Origin: Hyparrhenia diplandra
Lineage: Eukaryota; Streptophyta; Magnoliopsida; Poales; Poaceae
Direction: 5' to 3'
Assembly (NCBI GenBank): GCA_015847255.1
Contig: JADLZK010010457.1
Span: 186,001 to 250,000 of the forward strand
DNA length: 64,000 bases
Positions 46,957 to 56,949 of the stretch are shown here, piece by piece. The notes beneath the pieces were generated by a model. It had not been told where the DNA came from. It was given only the letters and a program-made list of their open reading frames with translations, and made no database searches. The stretch's first letter is position 1. The number at the start of each line of letters is the position of its first letter. A program made the position numbers and the translations under genes.

Positions 46957-49900
46957 ATGGACAGAAGTTGGATTTATAACAGTGAACCCTTTACACCAAC
47001 ATTTTTGTCCGGTGTTCAGCAATTCATGGAACATGTCAAAGGTAGATATAGTGAAGATGAGAAGATCAAGTGCCCATGTCGGAAATGCTTGAACTTCAAA
47101 AGAGAAAAGCCAAGATGAAGTGCACGAGGATATCGAAATCAATGGTATGTCTAGGTTGTATACTAGGTGGGTTTACCATGGAGAGGAAGAAAGTGATGAT
47201 GATGAACAAGAAGATGGAGAACATGCTGTTGTAGAAGAGGATATGTCATGGGATGGAAATGACCAAGCACCTCTTGACGAGGCAGATGGAGGACTTGCTG
47301 AAGATGTCTTAGATGATGGTGCAAGAGGAGTTCAGGGGTTGGTTGAAGATTTGCACGATGCAGCTAGCCATGGCTTCGGAGGTAACTTATATAAACAAAT
47401 CATGGAAGAGGCAAAGCGTGAACTTTATCCAGGTTGCACCAAGGAGTGTAGGCTATCTTTCATGATTAAACATTTGCATATAAAAAGTGTACAATCGGAT
47501 ATCAACATCCGGTTCGATGCATTCCTTGAGTTGTTTTCTTCATCTTTGAAGAATGTGCCCGGACTTCCTAAGTCGCATGATGAGATGAAAGCTCGCCGGG
47601 AAGCTTGGATTTGGTTATGAGTCTATTGATGTGTGCAAGTATGATTGTGCCTTGTTTTGGGGGGACCATAAAGATGATCAAACTTGCCCGGTTTTGTGGG
47701 TTGACTAGATGGAAAGTGAACAAGGAGGGCAGAAAGAAAGTTCCTCACAAGGTCCTCCATTACTTTCCAATAATTCCACGCCTTCAAAAGGCTTTTCATG
47801 TCAAAGCAAAGCAGGACACGGTATGCAAGATGGCACAAGGAAAAGAGGGTATCAATTGAGAATGAAATGAGACATCCTGCTGATGAGGAAGCTTGGAAAG
47901 ATTTTGATGAGACTTTCAAGTCTTTTGCAGATGATCCCCATAGTTTGAGGTTGGGCATTGCTACCGATGGAATTAACCCATTTGGTCAGATGAGCAATTC
48001 ATACAGCATATGGCCAGTGATAGTGATGCCATACAATTTTCCACCATGGATGTGTATGGATCAATCTAATTATATGCTTTCTTTACTAATTCCAGGAAAA
48101 AAAAAATCACCTGGGCAAAGATTTCCATGTGTTCTTGCGACCTTTGATAGCGAGACTTGATAGAGCTTTGGAAGGGTGTCGAGGAACTTATGATCTTTGT
48201 TGAAGGCAAAGACTTCAGTCTTGCGTGCGGCGATTCTATGGGCAATCCATGACTACCCCCGCATTAGGCACTATGTCGAGGCGGAACCACTAGGGGTTAC
48301 TTCGGCCGCTGTGCACTGTGATGAGAATCCATGCTCGAATGTCTTAGAAACAAAATTGCTTTCTTGAGCCACGGGCGTTTCCTCCCTTTAGACCATGGTT
48401 GGAGGACAAACAGATCTTTCAATGGCAAGCATGAAAAAGAGAGAAGCCAAGGAAATTTAGTGCCGATGAGGTTATGACAAGGTTGGAACAAGTTTGCTAT
48501 GTTCGGGCAAGAATCCGAGATAAGCAAAAATCAAAAGAAAATGGCGTCAAGAATGAAGATGAACCAGTATGGCATCTCGAAGGTTAGCTTGTATGATTTA
48601 CCATACTAGTCAAAAACCTGAAGCTACAGTACAACCTTGATGTTATGCACATAGAGAAAAACATATGTGAGGCAATTTTATATACTCTACTTAATATTCC
48701 GAACAAGACAAAGGACACCATTGCTGCTAGATTAGATTTGGAAGACAGAGGTATACACAAAGAGCTTCATTTGCTAGATGACAGTGGCAGTTCATCGTCA
48801 AAGCCAAGAGCTTTCTAAAACCAGAAGACAAGAAGAAGTTCTTGCAATTTGTGAGCAATGTTAAGTTTCCAGATGGCTATGTCTCTAATATATCAAGATG
48901 TGTCAATATGGAGGGAGCAAGATCAATGCATGGGCTGAAAACACATGACTATCATATAATGTTGTAGCGTATTTTACCAGCTGGCCTTCGTGGTTTGGTG
49001 CCCAAAGACGTATATGAATTAATTGCTGAACTGGGTAGGTTTTTTACACAACTTTGCTCCAAAACTCTAAAGGTTGATGCACTACACTAGATGAAGGAAG
49101 ATATTGTGCTTATCCTCTGCAAGCTAGAGAAAATATATCCTCCAGCATTCTTCGATGTTATGGTTCACCTAGCGGTACACCTACCTGATGAGGCACTCCT
49201 TAAGGGGCGGTGCAGTATGGATGGATGTATCCCATTGAGAGAAGATTGGGCACCTTTAAGCGCTTTCGTCCAAGAATCAAGCAAGACCAGAAGGATCTAT
49301 TGCGGAGGCATACGCTGCCTATGAGTGTATGACCTAGTGCTCAACATATTTCAATGACATCATTGGTAGGTTCACTAGGCCTAAAAGAAACTTAGATGCA
49401 GACGAGAACATCTCACATAATGGTTACTCTATTTTTGGTCATGGTATTAACTTGTTGGGTGCTTCAAAACTTCATTACAAAGACAAAGACTATGACTCCA
49501 TGGTTTGGTTTGTTCTAAATAACTACGAAGAGGTTCAAGAATACAAAGAGTGAGTACTTACTGTAATTTTAGCTAAACCATCTTTATTTCAATCCTAGTG
49601 TCACAAAAATACTAATTTTGTTCTTGCTGTGAAGATTGTATCGGGCAGAATTAAAAAGAACAAAAGGGGTCAACGATGTTGAAAAAATGATGTCAACACA
49701 ATTCTCTGCGACGGTTCGAGAATCATGTGTGTGCTACTTCTAAAACTTGACTTCATAATTCATGATATAATACATTTTGAAACTCACTATTTGTTTATGT
49801 TCTCAACCTGCAGATTACCAAATTGAAATACGAAGGCACAACACATATTGATGAAGACTTGTACTCACTTGCATGCCAGCCCGGATCAGCGTGCGTTCAT

Positions 49901-50355
49901 TACACAACCTGTATAATCAATGGGGGTGCGGTACCACACTATTGCTCGTGATGAACACAGGAAGACCACGAGAACTCTACCATTAAAAGTCCGGTACTCA
50001 CGGTATTCACACAATTGACTTCTATGGGACAATCACAAAGATCATTGAGTTGAGTTACAATAAGAACAGCAATGGGAGTAGAACTGTTGTCTTACTTAGG
50101 TGTGAATGGTACAATCTTGAGGGAAGGACATACCAGATGAAGGATGATGGTTACTTCAAGAGCATAAACATCCAGGGCCGATGGTACAAGAATGATCCTT
50201 TCATTATGGCCATAGATGCTTCACATGTATTTTTCTTGGAAGATACAAAGTTTGTTCCATTTTGGCGAGTGCTACAAGAATTTGGTCACCGACACTTGTA
50301 TGATGTCACGGAGAGGCGGACAAAAACCAACCACTCCATGAACAAATTCGGATGA
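46957..50355 (+). pseudogene. tnpD: CACTA TNPD-type transposase (Transposase_21), broken
   Basis: Catalytic transposase of the CACTA element. An acceptor (TTATGTAG) precedes MDRSWIYNSEPF (46957), a transposase-associated domain with CPCRKCLNF (47068-47094). An acidic linker leads to AKRELYPGCTKECRLSF (47412), then KVPHKVLHYFPIIPRLQKAF (47740), MRHPADEEAWKDFDETFKSF (47870), GIATDGINPFGQMSNSYSIW (47958), LKLQYNLDVMHIEKNICEAI (48620), ARLDLEDRGIHKELHL (48728), ILCKLEKIYPPAFFDVMVHL (49116), the DUF4218-like region, and RCEWYNLEGRTYQMKDDGYF (50099), a DUF4216-like end. Stops near 47620, 47860, 48160, 49083 and others prevent function. Order and motifs match Transposase_21 proteins throughout. Confidence 0.85.
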
Positions 50356-50359
50356 GATG

Positions 50360-51270
50360 TCGGGAGGCATACCAAGAGGAGCATATTTCAACTAAAGATG
50401 GTGTGCGGATGGGAGACATTCATCCCGATATGGATTTGTTGCACATGGGGAATGAACCGTAGCCCTATTAGTAGAGACCTCGTTGAGAGCATCCGCGAAA
50501 AAAACAAATAGCTCAACATGATGAAGCTGAGACTACATAGGTGAAGATGAAGATGAAGATGATGATACCTTCCTTGAGTACCATAGTCCGAGGAAGACAG
50601 CGATTCGGAGAAGACAATGATGTTGGTGATCTTTCCATTTCTAGAGATTTGTGAAGCATGAACTTTTTTAAATCTTGAATTTGTTGTATTTGAATTATGC
50701 TATTGCATTTCGGAACTATTGTGAACTATGAACTTGTATCGGTGAATGTCACATTTGAATTGTGCTATTGCATTTACGAACCTATTTCTTTGTATACGTG
50801 AATCATTTGCATCTCCGGAGTTACATTCATATATATTAGATTTTTTTATGACCACATGACAATGTCATGGAATGCGAAGAAATTGTATTTTTCTGGGTTT
50901 TTATGACCAAAGATAATGTCATGGATAGTACAAAATCTATCACAATAGATACATCTTTGTAAGTTACATACATGCTGCCATAATTTTATCCCAAACAGGT
51001 TACACATCAAACCAAAAGGGATATTTATTTCCAACATACATCAAATGCACACAACAGATGTCCAAGAGCACAAAGGCCCATACTTCATAACAAATGCAAA
51101 TAGAAATCTAGCACAACAGGTTCAATACATCATGATGTTCAACACACGGCTTCAACATAGATGTTGTTCAACACACGACTTCAGCGTAGGCGCCCCTTCC
51201 CTACTTGAACACTACAGCTACAAGCAAAAGAATGACACACAACAGGGAATAGTGTTACGGTGCCCGGATT
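50360..51270. other. CACTA 3' noncoding stretch
   Basis: Tail of the transposase gene (GATGAAGATGAAGATGATGA-rich) followed by AT-rich sequence with repeated ATGACCA/AATGTCATGG motifs near 50850-50930. No further gene recognised. Confidence 0.4.
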
Positions 51271-51299
51271 ATGCAATGAACTTATCATTCAGTTTGCCT

Positions 51300-51850
51300 C
51301 CAACATACATGAACACACAACCAAGACCAACATACATCAAAGGTTCAACTTCCACATCGGATCCTCAAACTTGGCCTCAAACTTTGTCTTCCTTTTAGCA
51401 ACTTTTGCATTTTTCTTGACCATTCTTCCGGATGATGCCTCTGCTTCCTCTTCGGCTTCAACTTCATCACCAAGGTCTGTCGGGGAATTTGCGGATTGTG
51501 ACAATGCCAAGCTCCTCCGGCTTCTCCAAATACGACTTTGGAATCTATAGAACCTGCCTTTGCTTAGAAAACTACAACAATGAAAAAAACAATTCCATTA
51601 ACACAAGCTGCATGCATAGGGATGAAGATCTTCTCAACTCAATTCATTCAAGTGCATGCTCACCGAAGTTCCACGGACATTTGAAGAACACACACAGGTA
51701 GTTCTCGGTCGTCTCCTTCCCGACCGCCTCTCTATCACCCTCGCCATCCCACATTCGGGGCATGGGATCAAGGGTAGCCCGGGTCTCCTTACCAAGGGGA
51801 TACGGCTCGAGCCCACCATGAGCCGGGAGGCTCGATACCCCGATTGACTT
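51300..51850 (-). pseudogene. GRF-type zinc finger protein fragment carried by CACTA
   Basis: On the minus strand MVGSSRIPLVR (51819) leads into LIPCPECGMARVIERRSGR and, after a frame change, LCVFFKCPWNFGEH, the C..C...FFKCP pattern of plant GRF-like zinc fingers. After an AT-rich interval a second part (51530-51340) reads LGDEVEAEEEAEASSGRMVK then KNAKVAKRKTKFEARFEDP, a charged region typical of the coiled-coil tail of such proteins. The fragment is between the transposase and the 3' subterminal repeats. It could be host sequence captured by the transposon or an element-specific gene; frameshifts argue against function. Confidence 0.5.
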
Positions 51851-52527
51851 GCCAAGCTTCCCCACTTGGTCATGGCGTCGTCGTCGAGTCGCGGCGGGCG
51901 GTCGCTTGGAGCGGAGGAAATGGCGCAGAGCTGAACACTCGACTCGCAGAAGAGAATAGAGGGAAGGAGTACCTTGCTTATGGCAGCACCATCGTCATCG
52001 TTGGTGGCGGCTCAGCAATCGCGGAGTTGGAGAAGAGAGGGAGGCGGTCGCTACGGAGGAGGAAAACGGGAAGGGTGGGGATTGGGGATTGCCTACCAAC
52101 CTCGTCGGGCGGTCGCTGGAGCAACGCCGCGAGGCCGCCGCCACTTTCGACCCGCCCATCAGCGCTCCGCCGCCCGCCGCCGCGCTCTCCGCGCCCGCCA
52201 CCGAGCTCAGCCTTCCGATGCTCCGCGCCGCGCCGCCCACCGCGCTTAGCCCACCAGCCACCCGGCGCCGCCCACCCAACCCCAGCTTCAAGCCGAGATC
52301 CGCCGCCTGACCCGCCGTGCTACACCAGCCGCCCGCTGAGCTTCGCCGTGCCCGGCCGCCACGCAACACCGCCCACTCCGCCGCCCGGTAGCCCCGCCCG
52401 TCGCCTTGGCGACCTCGGCCCGGGTCCACGCTCCCCGCCTCGACGCAGGCTGGAGGCTTGTGGGAGTGGTGGATTTTGGGAAACGATTCGAGGACCGGCG
52501 GTGTATATTCACTTTTTTTTTTCATAA
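51844..52527 (+). other. GC-rich first-exon-like sequence
   Basis: A 227-codon plus frame and a 180-codon minus frame overlap in Pro/Arg/Ala-rich DNA. It lies upstream (minus sense) of the GRF fragment, so it is plausibly that gene's promoter and leader. I do not propose a protein. Confidence 0.3.
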
Positions 52528-52846
52528 CATATATCAAGTAATGGCGTTGGAAACCGTCATGTTACCGTCATGTTAGAATTAACAAACAGTGACGCGAAAA
52601 CAGGTCACAAAAAAACACTTCATATCATCACAAAAACATAACCGTCGATTTCTTTGCTTATGGGCGATATTTTGTGACGCCTTCGGCATCTTTATGTGAC
52701 CAAAAACAGAGAGTCGTCATAAATAGTTGAAGGGCTCATGAATTTATGACGACACTAATTTTATCGTCATATTATGTTACAATATATGACGATATTTGCC
52801 ATCGTCATAAGGATTTTTGTTATAAAATGTCACATTTCTTGTAGTG

Positions 52847-53110
52847 GTGCATGAGCCACATGATAACGACGAAGAAGCGTCTGATTCACCTATCCGAGAT
52901 GGATATTCTAACCATTGTTTCCAGCAACCGTGCTCTGATCAAGTGCAGCCAATGGACGAGCAACAAACCAGAACTGCGGGTTCGGATGTCGAGGATGACT
53001 TAGCTGACGAGCTCGTCCTCTGATCAAGTGCTGCCAATGGGCGAAAACCTTGATACAAGAAGAGAACTGAATGGACCAACAATATCGCCTCGGTGTTCCT
53101 TGAGCAGGCC
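52847..53110 (+). repeat. Host block segment C, copy 2, right part
   Basis: GTGCATGAGCCACATGATAACGA onward matches 14334-14590 and continues the sequence interrupted at 40176. Segment D follows at 53251-53325. Confidence 0.85.
52853..53023 (+). pseudogene. Acidic, duplicated reading frame, copy 2
   Basis: One open frame reads EPHDNDEEASDSPIRDG, YSNHCFQQPCSDQVQPMDEQ, QTRTAGSDVEDDLADELVL and stops at about 53023. It is the counterpart of 14338-14515. A partly repeated peptide, SDQVLPMGENLDTRRELNG, follows in another frame and continues to RFSEALPRWFVRSTMAE, ending at 53252. No domain recognised. Position just upstream of the NLR leader suggests a neighbouring or ancestral exon. Confidence 0.4.
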
Positions 53111-53250
53111 CTGCCGCACTTCGTCAAAACCTCGTCCATACCACAAGCGTCGCTTCTCCGAAGCTTTACCGAGGTGGTTCGTGCGATCCACCATGGCCGA
53201 GCGTGCTGGTGCCCAGATGGCTGCTGGTGGTGCTGCGCAGCGCCAGACGT

Positions 53251-53325
53251 AGCACAACTATACTAGTGACATAGCATCAAGCAATGTGCTTAGCGCTTAC
53301 AGACGATCTCTAGCAATAGGTAATT
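53251..53325 (+). repeat. Host block segment D, copy 2
   Basis: GCACAACTATACTAGTGACA...ATCTCTAGCAATAG, matching 21024-21100. Confidence 0.75.
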
Positions 53326-53637
53326 AAACTATCTGAGGGAATCTATTGGAACCATATCCAAGTAATAATAAGGCATGCAGGCATGTGGCATCACGTGATC
53401 TTTGCCGCCACGGCCATTGGAATACGTGCTTACTTTTCCTTTGTTCCCCCTTTCTCGTCTTCACATACTGCATGCGCTATTATTTTGATTCTCGTCTGTC
53501 AGCTTCTCTTCTCCTGGTGATGGCGAGTTGATGGTCTTCAGCTGCAGCGTCGATGTCGCCGGAGGCAGCGTTTTACGCTGCTTGCAGGGAAGTGAGCCCC
53601 GACAGCAACTAGCAAGCTTGCTTGCATTGATCATCAG

Positions 53638-53810
53638 GTACGGTGAGACAGCATCGTCACAACACCACCATCGTTTACCTCGATCTTGTTTTGGATTGAC
53701 ATGCATGCATGCTAGATGTGAGTAATGGAGTTCGATCTGTTGGGTTATTCAGATGTTATCTATGTGTGTCCTCCGTTACTTGAATATAATTGGTTGCTTC
53801 TTGGTTCCAG
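53638..53810 (+). other. 5' UTR intron of NLR gene
   Basis: Donor ATCAG|GTACGGT at 53638 and acceptor TTGGTTCCAG at 53810, 173 bp, T-rich. It lies about 100 bases before the NLR start codon, the usual layout of leader introns in this gene class. Confidence 0.5.
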
Positions 53811-53911
53811 ATACACTAAACAGAAAAGCTGATTAAGCGCATCTAGATCTGTACACCCAACCGCGCAGACCTATACAGGCAGTGCTGTCAAAACAACATA
53901 TATAGGCCAAG

Positions 53912-54402
53912 ATGAACATCGCCACAGGGGCAATGAGCACCCTCCTCCCCAAGCTTGCAGGGCTGGTGGTGGGAGAATACAAGCTGCAGAAGGGTGTCAG
54001 GGGAGAGATCGAACAACTCGAGGAAGAGCTGACAAGCATGACCGCAGCCCTCCACAAGGAGGCCGAGGTGCCGCCGGATCAGCTTGATGAGCAGGTCAAG
54101 ATCTGGCCAGCGATACGAGGGAGCTTTCCTATGATATCGAAGATCAAGTCGACTCCTTCATGTTGCGCGGCAAGGGGCACGAACATACCAAGTCGTTCAG
54201 CCTCGAGGGGCTCATTTGCAAGGCCACCGATCTGTGCAAGAAGGCCAAGACTAACCATAAGATCCACAATGTTGTCAAAGACATCACGGACCAGGTCAAG
54301 AATGTCGCTGAGCGTCGTGATAGGTACAAGGTTGACAACATTGCTGCGGGGCCAGCTATGTTGGTTTGTTGTATGAAATTTATTCCAATAAATTCAGACT
54401 AG
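53912..54402 (+). pseudogene. CC-NBS-LRR (NLR) first exon, frameshifted and truncated
   Basis: N-terminal signalling and oligomerisation domain of an intracellular immune receptor. MNIATGAMSTLLPKLAGLV starts at 53912, followed by EYKLQKGVRGEIEQLEEELT and AALHKEAEVPPDQLDEQVKI, a canonical Rx-type coiled coil. One base is missing after 54106, and in the next frame the EDVID-type motif SYDIEDQVDSFML and DITDQVKNVAERRDRYKVDN continue to about 54345. Instead of the NB-ARC, the sequence then switches to repeat segment E (TTGGTTTGTTGTATG) and stops at 54400. No P-loop, kinase-2 or GLPL motif lies downstream. The promoter and leader upstream look intact. Start chosen by match to cereal NLRs. Confidence 0.88.
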
Positions 54403-54455
54403 CGTTCAGGAGGCGAAGGTCATTGAGACGATAGGGAAGGAAGGAGCGAAATTTG

Positions 54456-54587
54456 GTCAGAGACGGATCAGTTAGATTTTCCTCCGTAGAAACTAATGAG
54501 CATTTTCAGACCAACAATAACTATGATTATGGCTTCGAAAACATCCCTTGTCTCCGTCATCTTGTCGTTAACAGAGGATTGAGCTGA
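54456..54587 (+). pseudogene. Possible NLR LRR-end fragment
   Basis: A short open frame reads RDGSVRFSSVETNEHFQTNN then NYDYGFENIPCLRHLVVN and stops at 54587. The F/L-GFENxPCLRHLVV pattern is common near the end of cereal NLR leucine-rich repeats. It lies only 55 bases past the truncated coiled-coil exon, so a large internal deletion would explain both pieces. Short length keeps this tentative. Confidence 0.4.
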
Positions 54588-54639
54588 CTCCTCTACGCTT
54601 CAACAAAACCAAGTATATATGTTTGTCAAAGACCGCAAT

Positions 54640-55435
54640 TCTTGCATATAGTACCAACTCATACCATCTTGAATTTGACCAAATTTGTAAAAAGAAGCAT
54701 CAATATTAAATATTATATATTGAATATATATATCACTAGATTTCTTATAGAACATATTTATAGAACTATTTTGTGTGTCAGAAAAATTTGAGACTACATT
54801 TTTATAAATTTGATTAGTTTGACTAGAACAAGAATTACAATTTTTCGTTGGGAGGCCTAAACGTATCTGTTTCATTTGTGCTTAGTTCATGAGTTCCGAC
54901 AACTCATACCATCTTGAATTTGATCAAATTTTGTAAAATAAGAAGTATCAATATTTGTGGTGACTTGAACTTCAAGATTTGCCGGCTCAGTCCTTGAAGG
55001 TGCTCATAGGGGTAGGGTTTGCGTACATGTGTTCATAGGGGTGAGTGTGCGTGACGTGTTGAACGTCTGTGTTGTTGTGTAAATAAAAAATATTATATAT
55101 TGAATATATATATATCACTAGATTTCTCATAGAACATATTTATAGAACTATTTTGTGTGTCAAAAAATTTGAGACTACATTTTTATTAATTTGATTAGTT
55201 TGACTAGAACAAGAATTACAATTTTTTGTTGGGAGTCCTAAACGTATCTATTTTGTAAAAATAAGAAGTATCAATATTAAATATTATATATTGAATATAT
55301 ATACTCATAGAACATATTTATAGAACTATTTTTGTGTGTCAGAAAAAATTGAGACTGCATTTTTATTAATTTGATTAGTTTGACTAGAACAAGAATTACA
55401 ATTTTTTGTTGGGAGTCCTAAACGTATCTATATAG
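54640..55435 (+). repeat. AT-rich repeat, three units
   Basis: Units of about 180-240 bp share ATCTTGAATTTGA.CAAATT, TATTATATATTGAATATATA, TAGAACATATTTATAGAAC, AGACTACATTTTTAT.AATT and GACTAGAACAAGAATTACAA. Unit 1 is about 54655-54870, unit 2 is 54900-54955 plus 55090-55250 (split by a SINE), unit 3 is 55255-55435. Content resembles the interior of Stowaway-type MITEs with long TIRs, but clean TIRs are not visible. Confidence 0.75.
54956..55089 (+). mobile_element. 5'-truncated SINE, same family as 2142-2454
   Basis: TGTGGTGACTTG...GATTTGCCGGCT, GGTGCTCATAGGGGTAGGG, TGTTCATAGGGGTGAGTGTG and an A-rich end match the 3' two-fifths of the SINE at 2142-2454 read on its own strand. It interrupts repeat unit 2 exactly (CAATATT | SINE | TATTATATATTG), which defines the boundaries. 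The tRNA-like head is missing, as expected from incomplete reverse transcription. Confidence 0.8.
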
Positions 55436-56949
55436 ATCCTTTAATCCTGGTGAGTCAACATCACTGTTAATGTACAGTGAACTACAGTAAATGGTCAACA
55501 GCTGTCTGATCCATATGCGAAACGATCCCCGCCGTCCAGCTCCACCTCGGCGAATCCTTTTCTTGATCCTTCCTCGAGTCCCGGACCTCGGCGGCTCGCC
55601 CGTTCTTTGCTTTTCGACCCCAACATCCCGCATCCCGCCTCTTCCGTAGCCGCCATGCGTCGTCCCTGCACCGCAGCCGGCCTCCGCCCCGGCGACAAGC
55701 GTCCACGCACCCTCTTCGTCCGATTCATGTCCACATCCATCGCTCAACGGCCGCTCCACCCCGGCGCGCGGCCGACACCCGGCGCAGCGGCGACACCGGC
55801 GCCGACAGCGGCGACAAAACCGTCGCTGCCCGGTCCGACCCGGCGAGGCCGACTTCGGCCATCACGCGGAGTCCACTGCACCATCACCACCCTCGCGGGG
55901 CTTGCTGCCCACGGCGGCAGCGGCGGCGACCAGCCTTGGCGCCGGGTCGGTGTGGCAAGGGAGAGGCGCGGCGAAGCGGGAGGAGCAGGGCGGTAAGGTG
56001 CCTGCAGCGCTGCTCTCTGCCCGGCTGCTCCGCCTATGGCCATGGCGAGAGACAGAGATGGCAGTGAGATAACTGGGAGAGGGTGAGGGATGAAAGCGTT
56101 CTCGGCCTCCCCACACGGTCCCACGACGCGTGGATCTGAACTGTCGGCGGCGGGCGTCGCCGAGGGGCCACGTGGCGTCGGGTCCCCTGCCCCGGTCGAC
56201 ACACGACATGCTGCAACTGAAGCAGCTAGCATCCAACAGATTCAAAAGTGCCCCCAAAAATGTGACTGAAACTCCATTTTTCTTCTTCCTTTTCTTTTGA
56301 TTTCGCATGATCTACTGCTCCAAAGTAGGGTAGACAAAACTAAATTCTGCAGTTCAGTTTAAACTGCATTATTTGTCCCCAATTTCAGGCCGAACCGTGC
56401 ATCCAGAGGCCGAGCAGCATTTCCTTGCCTGCTTCGTGTTCGATACAATGCCACAAAGGCATTTCCATTTCAATTACGATAAAGGCATTACGTTTGGTCT
56501 TTTGCAATGTTTAGTTCACAACGACTTTTGTCTTAAACACACTGATTAACAACTATATCCCGCGGGGCTCTGGCTACTATCTATAGATATCCTTCAAACG
56601 CGGTGAAGGGTCCGCACTGTATATTAACAGTATGACCCGCTTCAGGAAGACTCATATCCCTGTTCATATACAGTATGCTCGTTACTGTAGCTTAGACCCA
56701 CTACTGTTCGCCCACCCTTGACTGGTTTTCACAAATCCATTAACCGTCTACAGTCCATCCGTTATGAAACAGTACTGGATTCTATGCACAGTCAAACCCG
56801 TTATGAAACAGTAATGGATCATATAAACAGTCAAAACTGACAACCCGATACCTCCCCATAACTGTTTATATAAGACCCGATACTGTTTATTATTTCGTTT
56901 TCCTTTTTTTCCTTTTTTTTTCCCTCGCCGATTTTTTTCCGTCCCCACA
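55436..56949. other. Unassigned region with GC-rich core
   Basis: 55500-56220 is strongly GC-rich with overlapping frames on both strands (plus 55607-55996; minus 56232-55744). The proteins are Pro/Arg/Ala-rich and not recognisable; it may be a promoter plus first exon or captured gene sequence. 56230-56940 is AT-rich with no gene, containing a 39-bp tandem pair at 56759-56838. Confidence 0.35.
56759..56838 (+). repeat. 39-bp tandem pair
   Basis: CCGTTATGAAACAGTACTGG and CCGTTATGAAACAGTAATGG start two consecutive units that both end CACAGTCAAAC/AACAGTCAAAAC. Nearby ACAGTA-type motifs (56610-56720) look related. Confidence 0.75.

Larger units (their letters stand above)
40177..52846 (+). mobile_element. 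CACTA (En/Spm) transposon, 12.67 kb
   Basis: Ends are CACTACAAGAAATTTTGG and, inverted, ...ATTTCTTGTAGTG, with subterminal arrays of GTCACAA/TATGACGA-type motifs on both sides (40190-40660 and 52540-52840). It contains a broken TNPD-type transposase (plus), a divergently transcribed second ORF (minus), a minisatellite and a zinc-finger gene fragment. GTG precedes (40173-40175, then one extra A) and follows (52847-52849) the element, fitting the 3-bp duplication of CACTA elements. The interrupted host sequence is intact at 14338. Confidence 0.93.
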
